From NCBI GenBank assembly GCA_036924085.1, contig JAVGWX010000004.1, positions 37,301,793 to 37,365,792 on the forward strand: a DNA stretch of 64,000 bases, in the 5' to 3' direction. Source of the DNA: Ariolimax columbianus (Eukaryota > Mollusca > Gastropoda > Stylommatophora > Arionidae). A program made the position numbers and the translations under genes. Under the pieces are notes generated by a model. The model had not been told where the DNA came from and did not search any database. It saw only the letters and a list, made by a program, of their open reading frames with translations. Of this stretch, positions 32,300 to 44,784 are shown piece after piece (position 1 is the first letter of the stretch; every line of letters starts with the position of its first letter).

Positions 32300-32475
32300 A
32301 AATTTATCATGCTGAAGACGGATGTGTCGGACCGAAAGGTAAACATATCGCAGTCAAGCTGTAAACTAGCGACACAACGCATTTCATTCTCTGAACTAGA
32401 TCCTGCTACGTGCAAAACCCTGTTCAGGGCTTGGTAGCGGGAGATTAAGAACGAACGCAGAAGAAGAAGAAATTG
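32300..32475 (+). mobile_element. SINE family S5, 5'-truncated
   Basis: GAAGACGGATGTGTCGGACC, CGCAGTCAAGCTGTAAACTA, CACAACGCATTTCATTCTC, then a GCAGAAGAAGAAGAAATTG tail. Confidence 0.82.
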
Positions 32476-33756
32476 AAATTTGCAATTTTCTTATCGTCAA
32501 TGCTTCTTTAGAATCTAACATTATATAAATTATTCATTTAATAACTTCTTTGTCAAATTTATCAACTACCTTTATTCTTTCTCTGTCCCCGGATGTATTT
32601 TTACACAGATTGTCATGATCTAGTACCCAGCTTGATCTTTCGCTTATACCCTGGGCGTGCGGTTTTCTTTTCTCTTCGTTTGAAATGCGATAATATTGAC
32701 TCTCACATTTAACCCCACATGATAAATACAAGTACGTTTACAATTTTATTGCTATGTTTTTTAGTGTCACGAATTTAGCTTTAAACGCCATCCAAACATT
32801 AAAGACACTAATATATCTCTTTTTCCCCTTTCTTTGAAAAGAACTATGAAAACAACCAGATGTCCTAAAATTGTGACACATCTCAAAACTATCAGTGCAA
32901 AAGCAGTGCGCGTTTTGTTTCCGAAACAAAACACGTGTCGTATGTGATTTCATGGATGGTCTTATCCCCAAAAACACCACGAGTTACTGTAGAACTCTGA
33001 AAATACCATCCAACGAAGACGCATATTGTTAAATACCCCATGCAAGCTAAAAATGCATTAGAGTTACTTGTTAATCTGAGGAGAAAAAATCGGACATAAC
33101 TTTAATCTTACAATGACTAGAAAGTATATATGTTTTCATAAATGTGTACCTCATACTTGCAGAGATAAATTATTATCAAGATTGGCATTTATATCTGAAC
33201 GCACAACTACTGTACAGTCAGTTCATTAAAGGTCAGCGAAACTACTTCTTTCAGTCTCTTCATCATCTCCTTTTGCAAATATCCTAAAATACTACACCAA
33301 CAATAACATCCTCCGCTCTCAGATGAAATAATTCAAAACAAGTGTCAGCTGTCGGACTTTCGGGGGCAAAATAAACAAACAAACACAATTAAAGCGAGAT
33401 GCAGTGTTTGTTAACAAATACATAAAATAAGGTTTGACACAAACACATGACACCAAAAACCCAAGCCTAGATCATGAATAAATCACTTAGACAATTTTCA
33501 ATGTAAACACAAACTAACATCTAAATGAGAAATGTTAGAACTGTAGAGCTGTAAGCCAAACATAATCAGTAGATCTTACCGAGAAGCATATGAAAATACT
33601 AGAGCACAAAGAAACTCGTGTTGTGTTACAAAATTAAACATTTGCTATAGATAGGATGATTCGCCTTGATAGTCCAAAAGATGGTCGTATATTCATATGA
33701 AATGAAAATTAATTTGACTCATATATCAAAGTAAATACTTTTTTAGAAGGTAAAAG
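32476..33756. other. Unassigned, AT-rich, probably unique
   Basis: About 1.3 kb without tandem repeats, TE motifs or convincing exons. It is one of the few calm stretches in the window. Confidence 0.4.
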
Positions 33757-33960
33757 TAAAGGTCAGTCCTTCGACAACATTTGCTGTTGGGGATGAGGAA
33801 AAACTCTTCACGTATCAAGCCGCAGCCGATCTGAAGTGTGGTGGTCAATTCCCTTCCTTGTTGTTTTTACCTTTCCCAACTCATACGTCAAATACCCATT
33901 TACAACTGGATCGACTGTCGGAGTGCTCGTTCAAGGCACGAACCTTCACCCAGATTTTTT
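33757..33960 (-). mobile_element. SINE family D-like fragment
   Basis: Minus strand carries AGTCGATCCAGTTGTAAATG, GGTATTTGACGTATGAGTTG, comparable to the family D body (TCGAC..TTAAATGGGTACC). No tRNA head is recognised. Confidence 0.5.
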
Positions 33961-34072
33961 TTATGTCTGTACGTGAACGTGAACACCTATCAAGCTGTGA
34001 TCCAAGTCTAGTAAGCCAGCTTATTGTTGACTAGACTACATGCTCCATGTTTTTAAAGGAAGAAGTAAATAT

Positions 34073-34871
34073 TGTTATGACGTCTTTCGTGTTTACTTGG
34101 CAACGGTCCGCCTGCGGCGGACATCCTTGCCAACGGCTTCACCTCGGTCCCACCGAGACTTGTCTACATAGGCAGCAGACTGACTTCTAAGACACATAGT
34201 GGCCCGGAAATCACTCAGCGGGACTGTCTTGCTGCGTCATCCATAAACCCTCGGCACAGTATCATCCATGAAGAGGCTCCCCCTGAGAACAAGCTGAGCC
34301 TATATATATCCTGTGTCCCTCGAATCGGCAAGTTTCGAGACTGAGTTGATCTCACACAGAGATAGGAAGCAGCTCGAAGTAGCAACCAACCTGGTATCCT
34401 TGAAGTTCGCTGGCAAGACTTAGTCATCAACATCAATGTCTCCCGAGGGACACAACTCAAAAACATTCCGTCAACGATGGATCGGCTTCACCTCTTCTTC
34501 TTCAACCGTTGCCAGCCTCTCTCAGAACGTCACTGCTCGAACGCTTCTACACCTATCTCTGGAAATGAGTGGCGTGAACAGTCCCCATTTCTCAAAGAGT
34601 CGTCGACCAGGCGGCACGCGCAATATCTGGCTGAGACACATCGTCTCCATCCCATTTTCCCTGCGTACTGCATCAGTAGGGGTCATGGACGGCGGTCAGA
34701 GTAACGATCCCTGGTTGGCTTCTCCAATGAATTACTTTACTGTGATTTAGGAAAAATAATTGCAGTAGAATTGTCAGTTACGTTAGATTCACGGACTATC
34801 TCTGATATATTCTCGATTCCGCCATGAAACTAATTGACAACTACACGTTGTCTAGGAACATTGTTGTAACA
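34073..34871 (+). mobile_element. Possible solo LTR
   Basis: Starts TGTTATGAC and ends GTTGTAACA, giving partly inverted TG..CA ends. It is less AT-rich than its surroundings and has a TATA-like CCTATATATATCC near 34300 and a perfect 7-bp hairpin (34106-34122, GTCCGCC/GGCGGAC). No target duplication was found and no internal retrovirus-like genes are nearby, so the call is tentative. Confidence 0.3.
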
Positions 34872-35455
34872 TAACCACTCGGGAAGTAACGTATATTTCT
34901 AAGGCCCCAATTGCCTTGTATGATTGATTGGTTGATTGGCATCCTGTCAGTCTCGAGAGACAATGGACTTCTCGCTAGAGAGGGGACAGTCAGTTGTTGC
35001 CCTAGCTTTCGTCACAAAACATTGTAGTCCGCATCTTGGCACATATTGTATTCCCCTGCCTGCAGACCAACACACAAAGCCTGTTTTCAAAAATGGGATA
35101 CAATAGTTTGTTTCTCTATCTGTACAAAGCTGTGACCGTTTTTAACATTGCCCTTTCAGAAGAAGAAAAAAAACACTGTTTCACTAATAACGGGGTTTAC
35201 ATGGTGTCTCCTTTTCGCTCCATACAGAACACCGGCGTCCACCTCATCTAGTCTTCTTACTAGAAGCCTGTATTGAAGAGCTTACATGCACTCCAGCTGT
35301 AGTACCTTCTGAAGCAACTTGGTTTGCATGACGAGGTTGCTAGAACTACCCATAACTCTTGTAGTCATCCGTTAGGTCCTGCCTGGAATGCTACAGCAAC
35401 TCTAATCTCTTCTCATGTGGCATATTGATGTTTACCTTTCTACTGCTATCTCACA
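34872..35455. other. Unassigned sequence
   Basis: No domain or repeat unit recognised. TCTCGAGAGACAATGGACTT near 34953 may belong to an unnamed dispersed repeat. Confidence 0.35.
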
Positions 35456-35459
35456 ACTA

Positions 35460-36115
35460 CCTAGACGTGATAAAGGTATTACTTGGGAAGAGGTCAAGGG
35501 CAAATGAAAAACAGAGCATCCGGGTCAACAACCAAATAAGGCGTACTACCAGTTCAACATAGGTGAACGTTGTAATCTTGAGACTCAGCAAAGGCCACAA
35601 CAGATTGAGATACCGTATATCAACAAATTAAAGATTAGAAATATCAATATATGTGCTTGCGGCAATGTTAAAATTACTGCAGAACATCTGCTGCAATGGT
35701 GTCCTTCTTCTTCTTCTTCGTTCGTTCTCAATCTCCCACTACCAAACTCTGAAAAGGCTTAAGTAACGGAATGTAGTCCAGAGAACGGAATGCGTTGTGT
35801 CATAGTTCACAGCTTGGCTGCGATACTTGCACATTTCGGTCCAACACATCCGACTTCAGCAAGCATTTTTTGAGTACCGGGTTAGCATTCCCTCTTCGAT
35901 CCCTTCTCCTTAGCCAGTCTGCCCTGCTGCAGCCTGTTATCCAGGATCACCGCGTGGAGGTGTAGAAGGGTCTTGGCAGCTATGGTTCGCTGGCCCTGAC
36001 ACTAGCAGTCAGCTATGGGTCGCTGACCACTGTAGCTCATGCGCTGCTCAGCGTCTTGATCCCCAATGGTGTCCAACGTACGAGGAAAAGAAATAGCACG
36101 TATAGACCTCACAGG
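35460..36115 (+). pseudogene. I-clade LINE C-terminus, split by an S5 SINE
   Basis: NKAYYQFNIGERCNLETQQR, PYINKLKIRNINICACGNVK, ITAEHLLQWCPTYEEKK: the Cys-rich tail of the I-clade LINE (compare KLKIGCTDECPCGTGKMTTE at 48.7 kb). The frame joins once the SINE at 35705-36063 and one TSD copy are removed. Confidence 0.88.
35705..36063 (-). mobile_element. SINE family S5, full-length, 11-bp TSD
   Basis: CAATGGTGTCC flanks it at 35694-35704 and 36064-36074. Length 359 bp, nearly identical to 30224-30587: same GGGGATCAAGACGCTGAGCA head and GAACGAAGAAGAAGAAG tail. Its host is a copy of the LINE whose tail it shares. Confidence 0.93.
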
Positions 36116-36234
36116 TACCAATAATGTACTATCGCTATGGAAGTACCAAGAGAATCAGGCTGGTACTTATTTTCGTTACATATACGCAAATTGACACATG
36201 CAAGCGAAAAAATAGGAAGTACAGTAACTATATC

Positions 36235-38195
36235 TCCTTCTCCTTGACACTTTGCTGTCCACACTTCGTCTACTATCTCCCCTGCCACGTTGCTGTCTAC
36301 ACTTCGTCTACTATCTCCCCTGACACGTTGCTGTCTACACTTCTACTATCTCCCCTGATACGTTGCTGTCTACACTTCTACTATCTCCCCTGCCACGTTG
36401 CTGTCAACACTTCGTCTACTATCTCCCCTGCACGTTGCTGTCTACACTTCGTCTACTATCTCCCCTGCCACGTTACTGTCTACACTTCGTCTACTATCTC
36501 CCCTGACACGTTGCTGTCTACACTTCGTCTACTATCTCCCCTGCCACGTTACTGTCTACACTTCTACTATCTCCCCTGACACGTTGCTGTCTACACTTCG
36601 TCTACTATCTCCCCTGCACGTTACTGTCTACACTTCTACTATCTCCCCTGCACGTTACTGTCTACACTTCTACTATCTCCCCTGCACGTTACTGTCAACA
36701 CTTCGTCTACTATCTCCCCTGCACGTTACTGTCAACACTTCGTCTACTATCTCCCCTGCACGTTACTGTCAACACTTCGTCTACTATCTCCCCTGCACGT
36801 TACTGTCAACACTTCGTCTACTATCTCCCCTGCACGTTACTGTCTACACTTCTACTATCTCCCCTGCACGTTACTGTCTACACTTCTACTATCTCCCCTG
36901 CACGTTACTGTCAACACTTCGTCTACTATCTCCCCTGCACGTTACTGTCAACACTTCGTCTACTATCTCCCCTGCACGTTACTGTCTACACTTCTACTAT
37001 CTCCCCTGCACGTTACTGTCAACACTTCGTCTACTATCTCCCCTGCACGTTACTGTCTACACTTCTACTATCTCCCCTGCACGTTACTGTCAACACTTCG
37101 TCTACTATCTCCCCTGCACGTTACTGTCAACACTTCGTCTACTATCTCCCCTGCACGTTACTGTCAACACTTCGTCTACTATCTCCCCTGCACGTTACTG
37201 TCAACACTTCGTCTACTATCTCCCCTGCACGTTACTGTCAACACTTCGTCTACTATCTCCCCTGCACGTTACTGTCAACACTTCGTCTACTATCTCCCCT
37301 GCACGTTACTGTCTACACTTCTACTATCTCCCCTGCACGTTACTGTCTACACTTCTACTATCTCCCCTGCACGTTACTGTCAACACTTCGTCTACTATCT
37401 CCCCTGCACGTTGCTGTCTACACTTCTACTATCTCCCCTGCACGTTACTGTCTACACTTCGTCTACTATCTCCCCTGCCACGTTGCTGTCTACACTTCGT
37501 CTACTATCTCCCCTGCACGTTGCTGTCTACACTTCTACTATCTCCCCTGACACGTTACTGTCTACACTTCGTCTACTATCTCCCCTGCCACGTTGCTGTC
37601 TACACTTCGTCTACTATCTCCCCTGCACGTTGCTGTCTACACTTCTACTATCTCCCCTGACACGTTACTGTCTACACTTCGTCTACTATCTCCCCTGCCA
37701 CGTTGCTGTCTACACTTCGTCTACTATCTCCCCTGCACGTTACTGTCTACACGTCGTCTACTATCTCCCCTGCCACGTTGCTGTCTACACTTCGTCTACT
37801 ATCTCCCCTGCACGTTGCTGTCTACACTTCTACTATCTCCCCTGACACGTTACTGTCTACACTTCGTCTACTATCTCCCCTGCCACGTTGCTGTCTACAC
37901 TTCGTCTACTATCTCCCCTGCACGTTGCTGTCTACACTTCTACTATCTCCCCTGACACGTTACTGTCTACACTTCGTCTACTATCTCCCCTGCCACGTTG
38001 CTGTCTACACTTCGTCTACTATCTCCCCTGCACGTTGCTGTCTACACTTCTACTATCTCCCCTGACACGTTACTGTCTACACTTCGTCTACTATCTCCCC
38101 TGCCACGTTGCTGTCTACACTTCGTCTACTATCTCCCCTGCACGTTGCTGTCTACACTTCTACTATCTCCCTGCCACGTTGCTGTCTAGACTTTT
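36235..38195. repeat. 2-kb minisatellite with 110-bp higher-order unit
   Basis: Basic units of 33-38 bp: CACGTT(A/G)CTGTC, (A/T)ACACTTC(GTC)TAC, TATCTCCCCTG(C/AC/C). The right third (about 37440-38160) repeats as a 110-bp set of three different units, seen as identical phases at 37593, 37703, 37888, 37998 and 38108. The middle is dominated by a 36-bp CAACACTTCG type and a 33-bp CTACACTTCTAC type. It stays open for 420 codons in one frame (36398-37660) but is not a gene. Confidence 0.96.
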
Positions 38196-39085
38196 CTACT
38201 ATCTTACCACTACCTCTAGCATTCTTCTCTTCCTCTTATCATCTGGAAATTTACTTATGTCAGTATCTGTTGACACATTGGCATTCCAGACTCAACAATA
38301 GTTGACGGCACACGGATCAGCCACTTCTAACGTGTTTGTCTGCAACCATTATCATTCCCAAGTCATCTGCTAGGACTCGCGCGCGCTGTGACGATCATTT
38401 GTTGTTTCTGAAACAATAACTCGACTAGGGCTACGTCACGTGATCAACACAACACATGCTCGAAGCTATATCAAATTATAAAAATTGCTATCTAACTTTA
38501 ACAGACATGCTGATTATTTCACTGTTGGCATACAACACGACAACCACCTGTTCTTCTGATATTTTATCCGCAGTCTAGTGGAAGCTTGGAACTTTGGAAG
38601 TAAATAGCAAGAAATTGGGCGATTCTTGTCTCCCTCCGAAACTACACATGAGTTGGACCGTTCTCTGCTTTGTACGTTGACAACACTTTCGGAACAGGTT
38701 AGTTTCTCTGATATGGGGGAGAAAGGTTGCATGCTGACACAGACTCAGTAAACATAAGGCCTTTCAGTTCTACATGATGTTTCATGGTTTATAAAACAAG
38801 TTTACATTGGTGGCTAATCTTCTGGAAAGTACGTAGCTGCTCTGGTTCACAGAATTTACACAAAAAGACAGAACAAATCTGCTGAGGTTACACTGTCAGC
38901 CTGTCCATCTATTCATTAGTCTGTCTGTCTTCACTAAATAAGATGTCAAACTGGCGAATTACGTTGCAGGAAAAACCTGAACAGATTGGGATAAATGGAT
39001 GATGAAACATGCGAATATGGAGTAGCACAGGACCAACACCACCTGATGATCTCTCCAAACCTCTCGGAGACTTGCAGTACGGACA
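38196..39085. other. Unassigned sequence
   Basis: A minus-strand open stretch of 72 codons (38514-38732) has no recognised domain and no clear splice context. Nothing else is seen. Confidence 0.35.
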
Positions 39086-39087
39086 AC

Positions 39088-39260
39088 CTTTTTTATTCCT
39101 TCTCCTTCGTTCGTTCTCAATCTCCGACTATTAATCCACGAAAAGGGCTTTGCAAGTAGCATGATGTAGTCCGGAAAATGGAATACGTTATGTCGCTAGT
39201 TTACATTTTGACTGCGATATTTACACCTTTCGGTCCAACACACCCATCTTCGGCAGAATG
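39088..39260 (-). mobile_element. SINE family S5, 5'-truncated
   Basis: CCTTCGTTCGTTCTCAATCT, AAAGGGCTTTGCAAGTAGCA, TTTCGGTCCAACACACCC. Diverged, with a short CTTCTCCTTCG tail. Confidence 0.8.
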
Positions 39261-39362
39261 GACGACCTGCTGAGTGGCAACGATGGGATAATACATGTGG
39301 ATACTGGAAGAATGGTGTGTGCCGTAGTGCCTGGGACACGGAAAGGAGCTACGTCTGTCTAC

Positions 39363-39600
39363 TGATCAATCAATCAACCAATCAAACAATCAATCAACCA
39401 ATTAAACAAACAATCAATCAAACAATTAATTAATCAAACAAAATAACAATTAAATAATCAATCAATCAAATAATAAAACAATTAATCAATCACACAATCA
39501 ATCAAGCAATCTATCAATCAATCAAAAAAACCAATGAATCAATCAAACAATCAATTAAACAATAAATCAATCAAACAATCAATCAATCAAACAATCAGTA
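39363..39600. repeat. (AATC)n/(AAAC)n low-complexity repeat
   Basis: Irregular mix of AATCAATC and AAACAATC units over about 235 bp. Confidence 0.92.
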
Positions 39601-40024
39601 TTTCATTCGCCTAAATCTCCTACCGTCCAAATCATTGTAGATGAGCTGGTGACAAAATAGCTTGGATTCCTACCACGGTAAGGCTAAGGTTTCTTTCTAC
39701 GAGAGTTACATAAAAAACATAATCTGCAAACTCCATGGTGACTGCAGAGAGAGACGACCTTTATTCTTCACCCCATAATCATAACAGTATGCTTCTGCAC
39801 TGTGAATAAGCACTGTAATTATAACTTGATAAAAATAGCATGAACGGTCAGTCTCTGCAGAGTCGATAAATGTGCTCACAAATTGTCGTACAATGCAGTA
39901 GAGCTGATATATTGGCTTGTACAGTTGTCGTACCTATAGATAAAAGCTTCTCCATATCAAGTATGTGTATATGTTTAAACACGCCTGTACATCTTAGTTG
40001 TAGTTTTACATTGAAAGAACAGAT

Positions 40025-40545
40025 ATGATCAGAGACCCAAAGTATTCTGGAGTGAATTAGTAAAGGTTGTAGATTTTGTTCTTGAAACCCAAAGTATTCT
40101 GGAGTGAATTAGTAAAGGTTATAGATTTTGTTCTTGAGACCCAAAGTATTCTGGAGTGAATTAGTTGTAGATTGTGTTGAGAGGTCTAAAGTTTTCATCA
40201 GTGAATGAATTAGTTGTAGATTGTGTTGAGAGGTCTAAAATATCCTAGGGGGAATGCGTTAGTTGTAGATTGTGTTGAAAGGTCTATTCTGGAGTGAATG
40301 CGTTAGTTGTAGATTGTGTTGAAAAGTCTATTCTGGAGTGAATGCGTTAGTTGTAGATTGTGTTGAAAGGTCTATTCTGGAGTGAATGCGTTAGTTCTAG
40401 ATTGTGTTGAAAGGTCTATTCTGGAGTGAATAAGTTAGTTGTAGATTGTGTTGAAAGGTCTATTCTGGAGTGAATGAGTTAGTTGTAGATTGTGTTGAAA
40501 GGTCTATTCTGGAGTGAATGAGTTAGTTGTAGATTGAACTTGATT
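40025..40545. repeat. 44-bp minisatellite
   Basis: The left part has longer units with AGACCCAAAGTATTCTGGAG and GTAAAGGTTATAGATTTTG. The right part is 44-bp units: GTGAATGCGTTAGTTGTAGA, TTGTGTTGAAAGGTCTATTC, TGGA. The change marks successive expansions from one ancestor. Confidence 0.92.
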
Positions 40546-40639
40546 TAGTTGCTTCTCTTGTACTATTTGGTGTAAAGGTATTCTATTCTCATTTAGGGCT
40601 CTGGTAACACACTAGCTAAGTTGACGAGTTAGAAACTTC

Positions 40640-40680
40640 AATTGGGGTAGGGTGGGGGGGGGGGGGAAGAGATGGAGAAA

Positions 40681-40726
<46 letters not shown>

Positions 40727-40735
40727 GTGAGTGAT
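40640..40735. repeat. (G)n and (GA)n microsatellite
   Basis: GGGGTGGGGGG run, then (GA)n and GTGAGTGAGTGA. Confidence 0.9.
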
Positions 40736-40949
40736 TTTTGTTGTTGAAAATTCTTTATTGCACAATTTTAAAACAAAACTTTGTGTGAGGTGAGGTGAAA
40801 TGAGGTGAAAATTCCCAGGAGATGAAACGTGAGATGGTGGGAGTTACACTTTGTGAGGTAAATGGTGACATACATTTATTTGTCAAAGCATAAATGAATG
40901 CACATATAAATGAATGCACATGTTTACTTGCTGACACATACCTATTCAT

Positions 40950-42057
<1,108 letters not shown>

Positions 42058-42282
42058 TTAGGATGAGTAAAAGTCGATAAACAACTTCTCTAGCTTGTGG
42101 TGTAACGTGTTCGTGTAGTCTATTTTAAAATATTTGTAACATCTTTTTATTCTAAAGTGTAGTGGGGGCGCTTGTAGCTTGACTAGGTGTTTGTATGTTT
42201 TATTTGTCTTCTGCTGTGTTAGTTGTTCGTGTCCTATGATTACTTTTATGCATGACGTGTAGAAGGGCGGTAATGACCCGCA

Positions 42283-42630
42283 GTAGTGTAGTGTTGCGTT
42301 GTTTATTGATATCAGCTTGGATATACTGAGGCCAATGTAGGCATGTGGTGTTGCTTTGTTTATTGGTATCAGCTTGGGTATACTGAGGCCAATGTAGGTG
42401 TGTGGTGTTGCTTTGTTTATTGGTATCAGCTTGGATATACTGAGGCCAATGTAGGTGTGTGGTGTTGCTTTGTTTATTGGTATCAGTTTGGATATACTGA
42501 GGCCAATGTAGGCGTGTGGTGTTGCTTTGTTTATTGGTATCAGTTTGGATATACTGAGGCCAATGTAGGCGTGTGGTGTTGCTTTGTTTATTGGTATCAG
42601 TTTGGATATACTGAGGCCAATGTAGTAGTG
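42283..42630. repeat. 57-bp x6 array encoding YIGLSISKLIPINKATPHA
   Basis: Six in-frame 19-residue copies within the LINE C-terminal ORF (42058-43065 minus). The unit is 57 bp, a multiple of 3, so the frame continues into normal LINE sequence on both sides (EQHTLAHY before, CGSLPPFYTSC after). Confidence 0.95.
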
Positions 42631-44589
42631 CGCAAGTGTGTGTTGTTCTGGATTTTTTACAATCCGCCCGACATGGCCTATTCGGAGGGACTGTATTTTG
42701 GTCTCTATGTTTTGGAGTGCGATACCTCCGAGTCTCTTGTCTTGTGCCAGTGTGTGTTGGCTTATGCTGTGTATGGTGTTTGCGAAAATGAAACCCTTAA
42801 TGAGTTTGTTGATATCCTTGATTGTCTGCTGTGGGGGTTCAAACACTGTGGCTGTGTAGATTAATTTGGGGATGATGTGTGTGTTTACTATTATTCTACG
42901 ACCAAAAATTGTGGCTGTTTTGTATATGTATCTTTGTAGCATGTATTTTATTTTGGTCGTTAAATTTGTCCATGTGTCGTGGTGTATGTAGTTGCGGTCA
43001 GATAGGAAGGTTATACCGTACAATTTAATGTAGTCTGTTATTTTTAGAACAAAAGGAAACTCCACTTTGTTTTTCCACTGTCCTGTGCCCCTTATATTCG
43101 ATTATTGTAAATTTATTTTTGCCCCACTGTCTTTGTCAAAGTGTTTAGAATGTTTTCTATTGATGGAAGGGAGTGGGAGTGGGGGGCGGGGGGAGAAGAC
43201 GGTGTCGTCTGCGTAGGCAAGCAACTTCTCATTCGCTCCATGTATTTGTGTGCCTTTTATGGGGCTGTCTTGTCTGATTTTCTGTAATAGGGGCTTCAAG
43301 GCAAGGGTATAGAGCAGCGGGGAGAGGGAACATCCCTGTCTCACTGATCTCGTTAGCCGAAAGGCACTTCTAACCTGGTGGTTTACCAGTACCTTGCTTT
43401 CAGGCTTTGTTACATGATTTTTATCCATTTTCTAAAATGGTCTCCTATGTTGCAACTCTGATGGGATATCATATCGAAAGTTTTTTTCATGATCCAGGTA
43501 AAGGATCGACGATTTCGTGTTTTTCTCGTGTGTGAGGTTGATAATGTATCTGATAAAACGTGTGTGTTGGTGTAAATTTCTGCCCTGTACACTGAACTGT
43601 TGGTACTCGTGTATGAGTGATGGCATAAATGGTTTGCGTTTATTTGTTAGTCTTAGTCAAGATTCTGTAGTCTACGTTTAGAAGTGATATGGGTCTGTGA
43701 TTTTTAAGTTGTGTTTTGTCTGCGTTATCCTTTGGTATTAGTGTAATATAGGACAGATTTTGGCTGTGAGGAAACTCGTTCTCTTTAAAAGGTTTTTGAT
43801 ATACTTTGAGTAGGAGTGGTCCTATAATGGGGAAGAAGTGTTGGTAGAATTCTGATGTGAGCCCATGGGGTCCTGGTGACTTGCCTTTTTGCATGTTGTT
43901 TACTGCATTTGTTATGTCTGTGAGTGTAATGTCTGCGTCAAGGCCCAGTTTCTCCTCGCTGTTGAGTTTTCTTGCGTATTTTGTGAAAACGTCTTGGATC
44001 TGTTTTCCTGTGTCTTCGCTTGTGTAAAGTTCTTTGTAGTATGTCTCGAAAGCTCGTGCTATATCTGGTATGTCTGTTTGCGTTTTGCCCTCTAGGTTCA
44101 ATATTACTCTTATCTGTCTGCTCCTCTGTAAATTCTGTTCCATTGTTAGGTATTGTTTACTTGGTATTTCCTGTGTTATTGTGTTTAGTTTTATTATCTG
44201 GAAAGCTCCTCGAAACCTCTAGTGTTGGCATTCTTCTAGTTCGTCTTGTAATGTGTGTAAGCGCGGTGAGTATTTATCTATTTGTTTCTTTAGATGGATG
44301 GCTTCTTCTATTTTTGTTTCCTGTCTCACCTATCTCTATGTATTTTGATATGCAAGTATTTTGTTCTCTCTTGAATTCTGTTTTCAAGTATTTCCCAACG
44401 ATGTATGTATTCTGTTTGTGTGTCATCAACGTATGTTAGGATGAGGTGTGTAATGTGGTTAACGTAGCCTTTATTTTGTAGTAGTGTGTTGTTGAACTTT
44501 CAATGCGGGGAGCGCCTGAGTGGCGTATTTGTTTCTGCTGTATTGATGGTAGCCATGACTGCCTTGCGGTCTGTAAAGTTTAGTGTTTC

Positions 44590-44720
44590 TGTCATATGTT
44601 TGGCTTGTGTGGTGTATAGACCTGAGTGCTTCTGGTAGATGTTTGGCTTGTGTGGTGTATAGACCTGAGTATTTCTGGTAGATGTTTGGCTCGTGTGGTG
44701 AATAGATCTGAGTGTACGTA
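44590..44720. repeat. 43-bp x3 array in LINE
   Basis: GTTTGGCTTGTGTGGTGTAT, AGACCTGAGT(G/A)(C/T)TTC, TGGTAGAT, starting at 44598, 44641 and 44684. Confidence 0.92.
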
Positions 44721-44784
44721 TATTCTGTGTAGCCGTGCTGCTCTAGTGTGTCCACTATTTTTGTGTGCGGTTTCAGTTCCATGC

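Noticed and set aside
36398..37660. 420-codon ORF, the longest in the window
   Set aside because: Lies wholly in the 33-38 bp minisatellite; overlapping frames read the same peptide cycle, and its edges coincide with the array.
38514..38732. 72-codon minus ORF with no repeat content
   Set aside because: No domain, no splice sites or neighbouring exons to support it.
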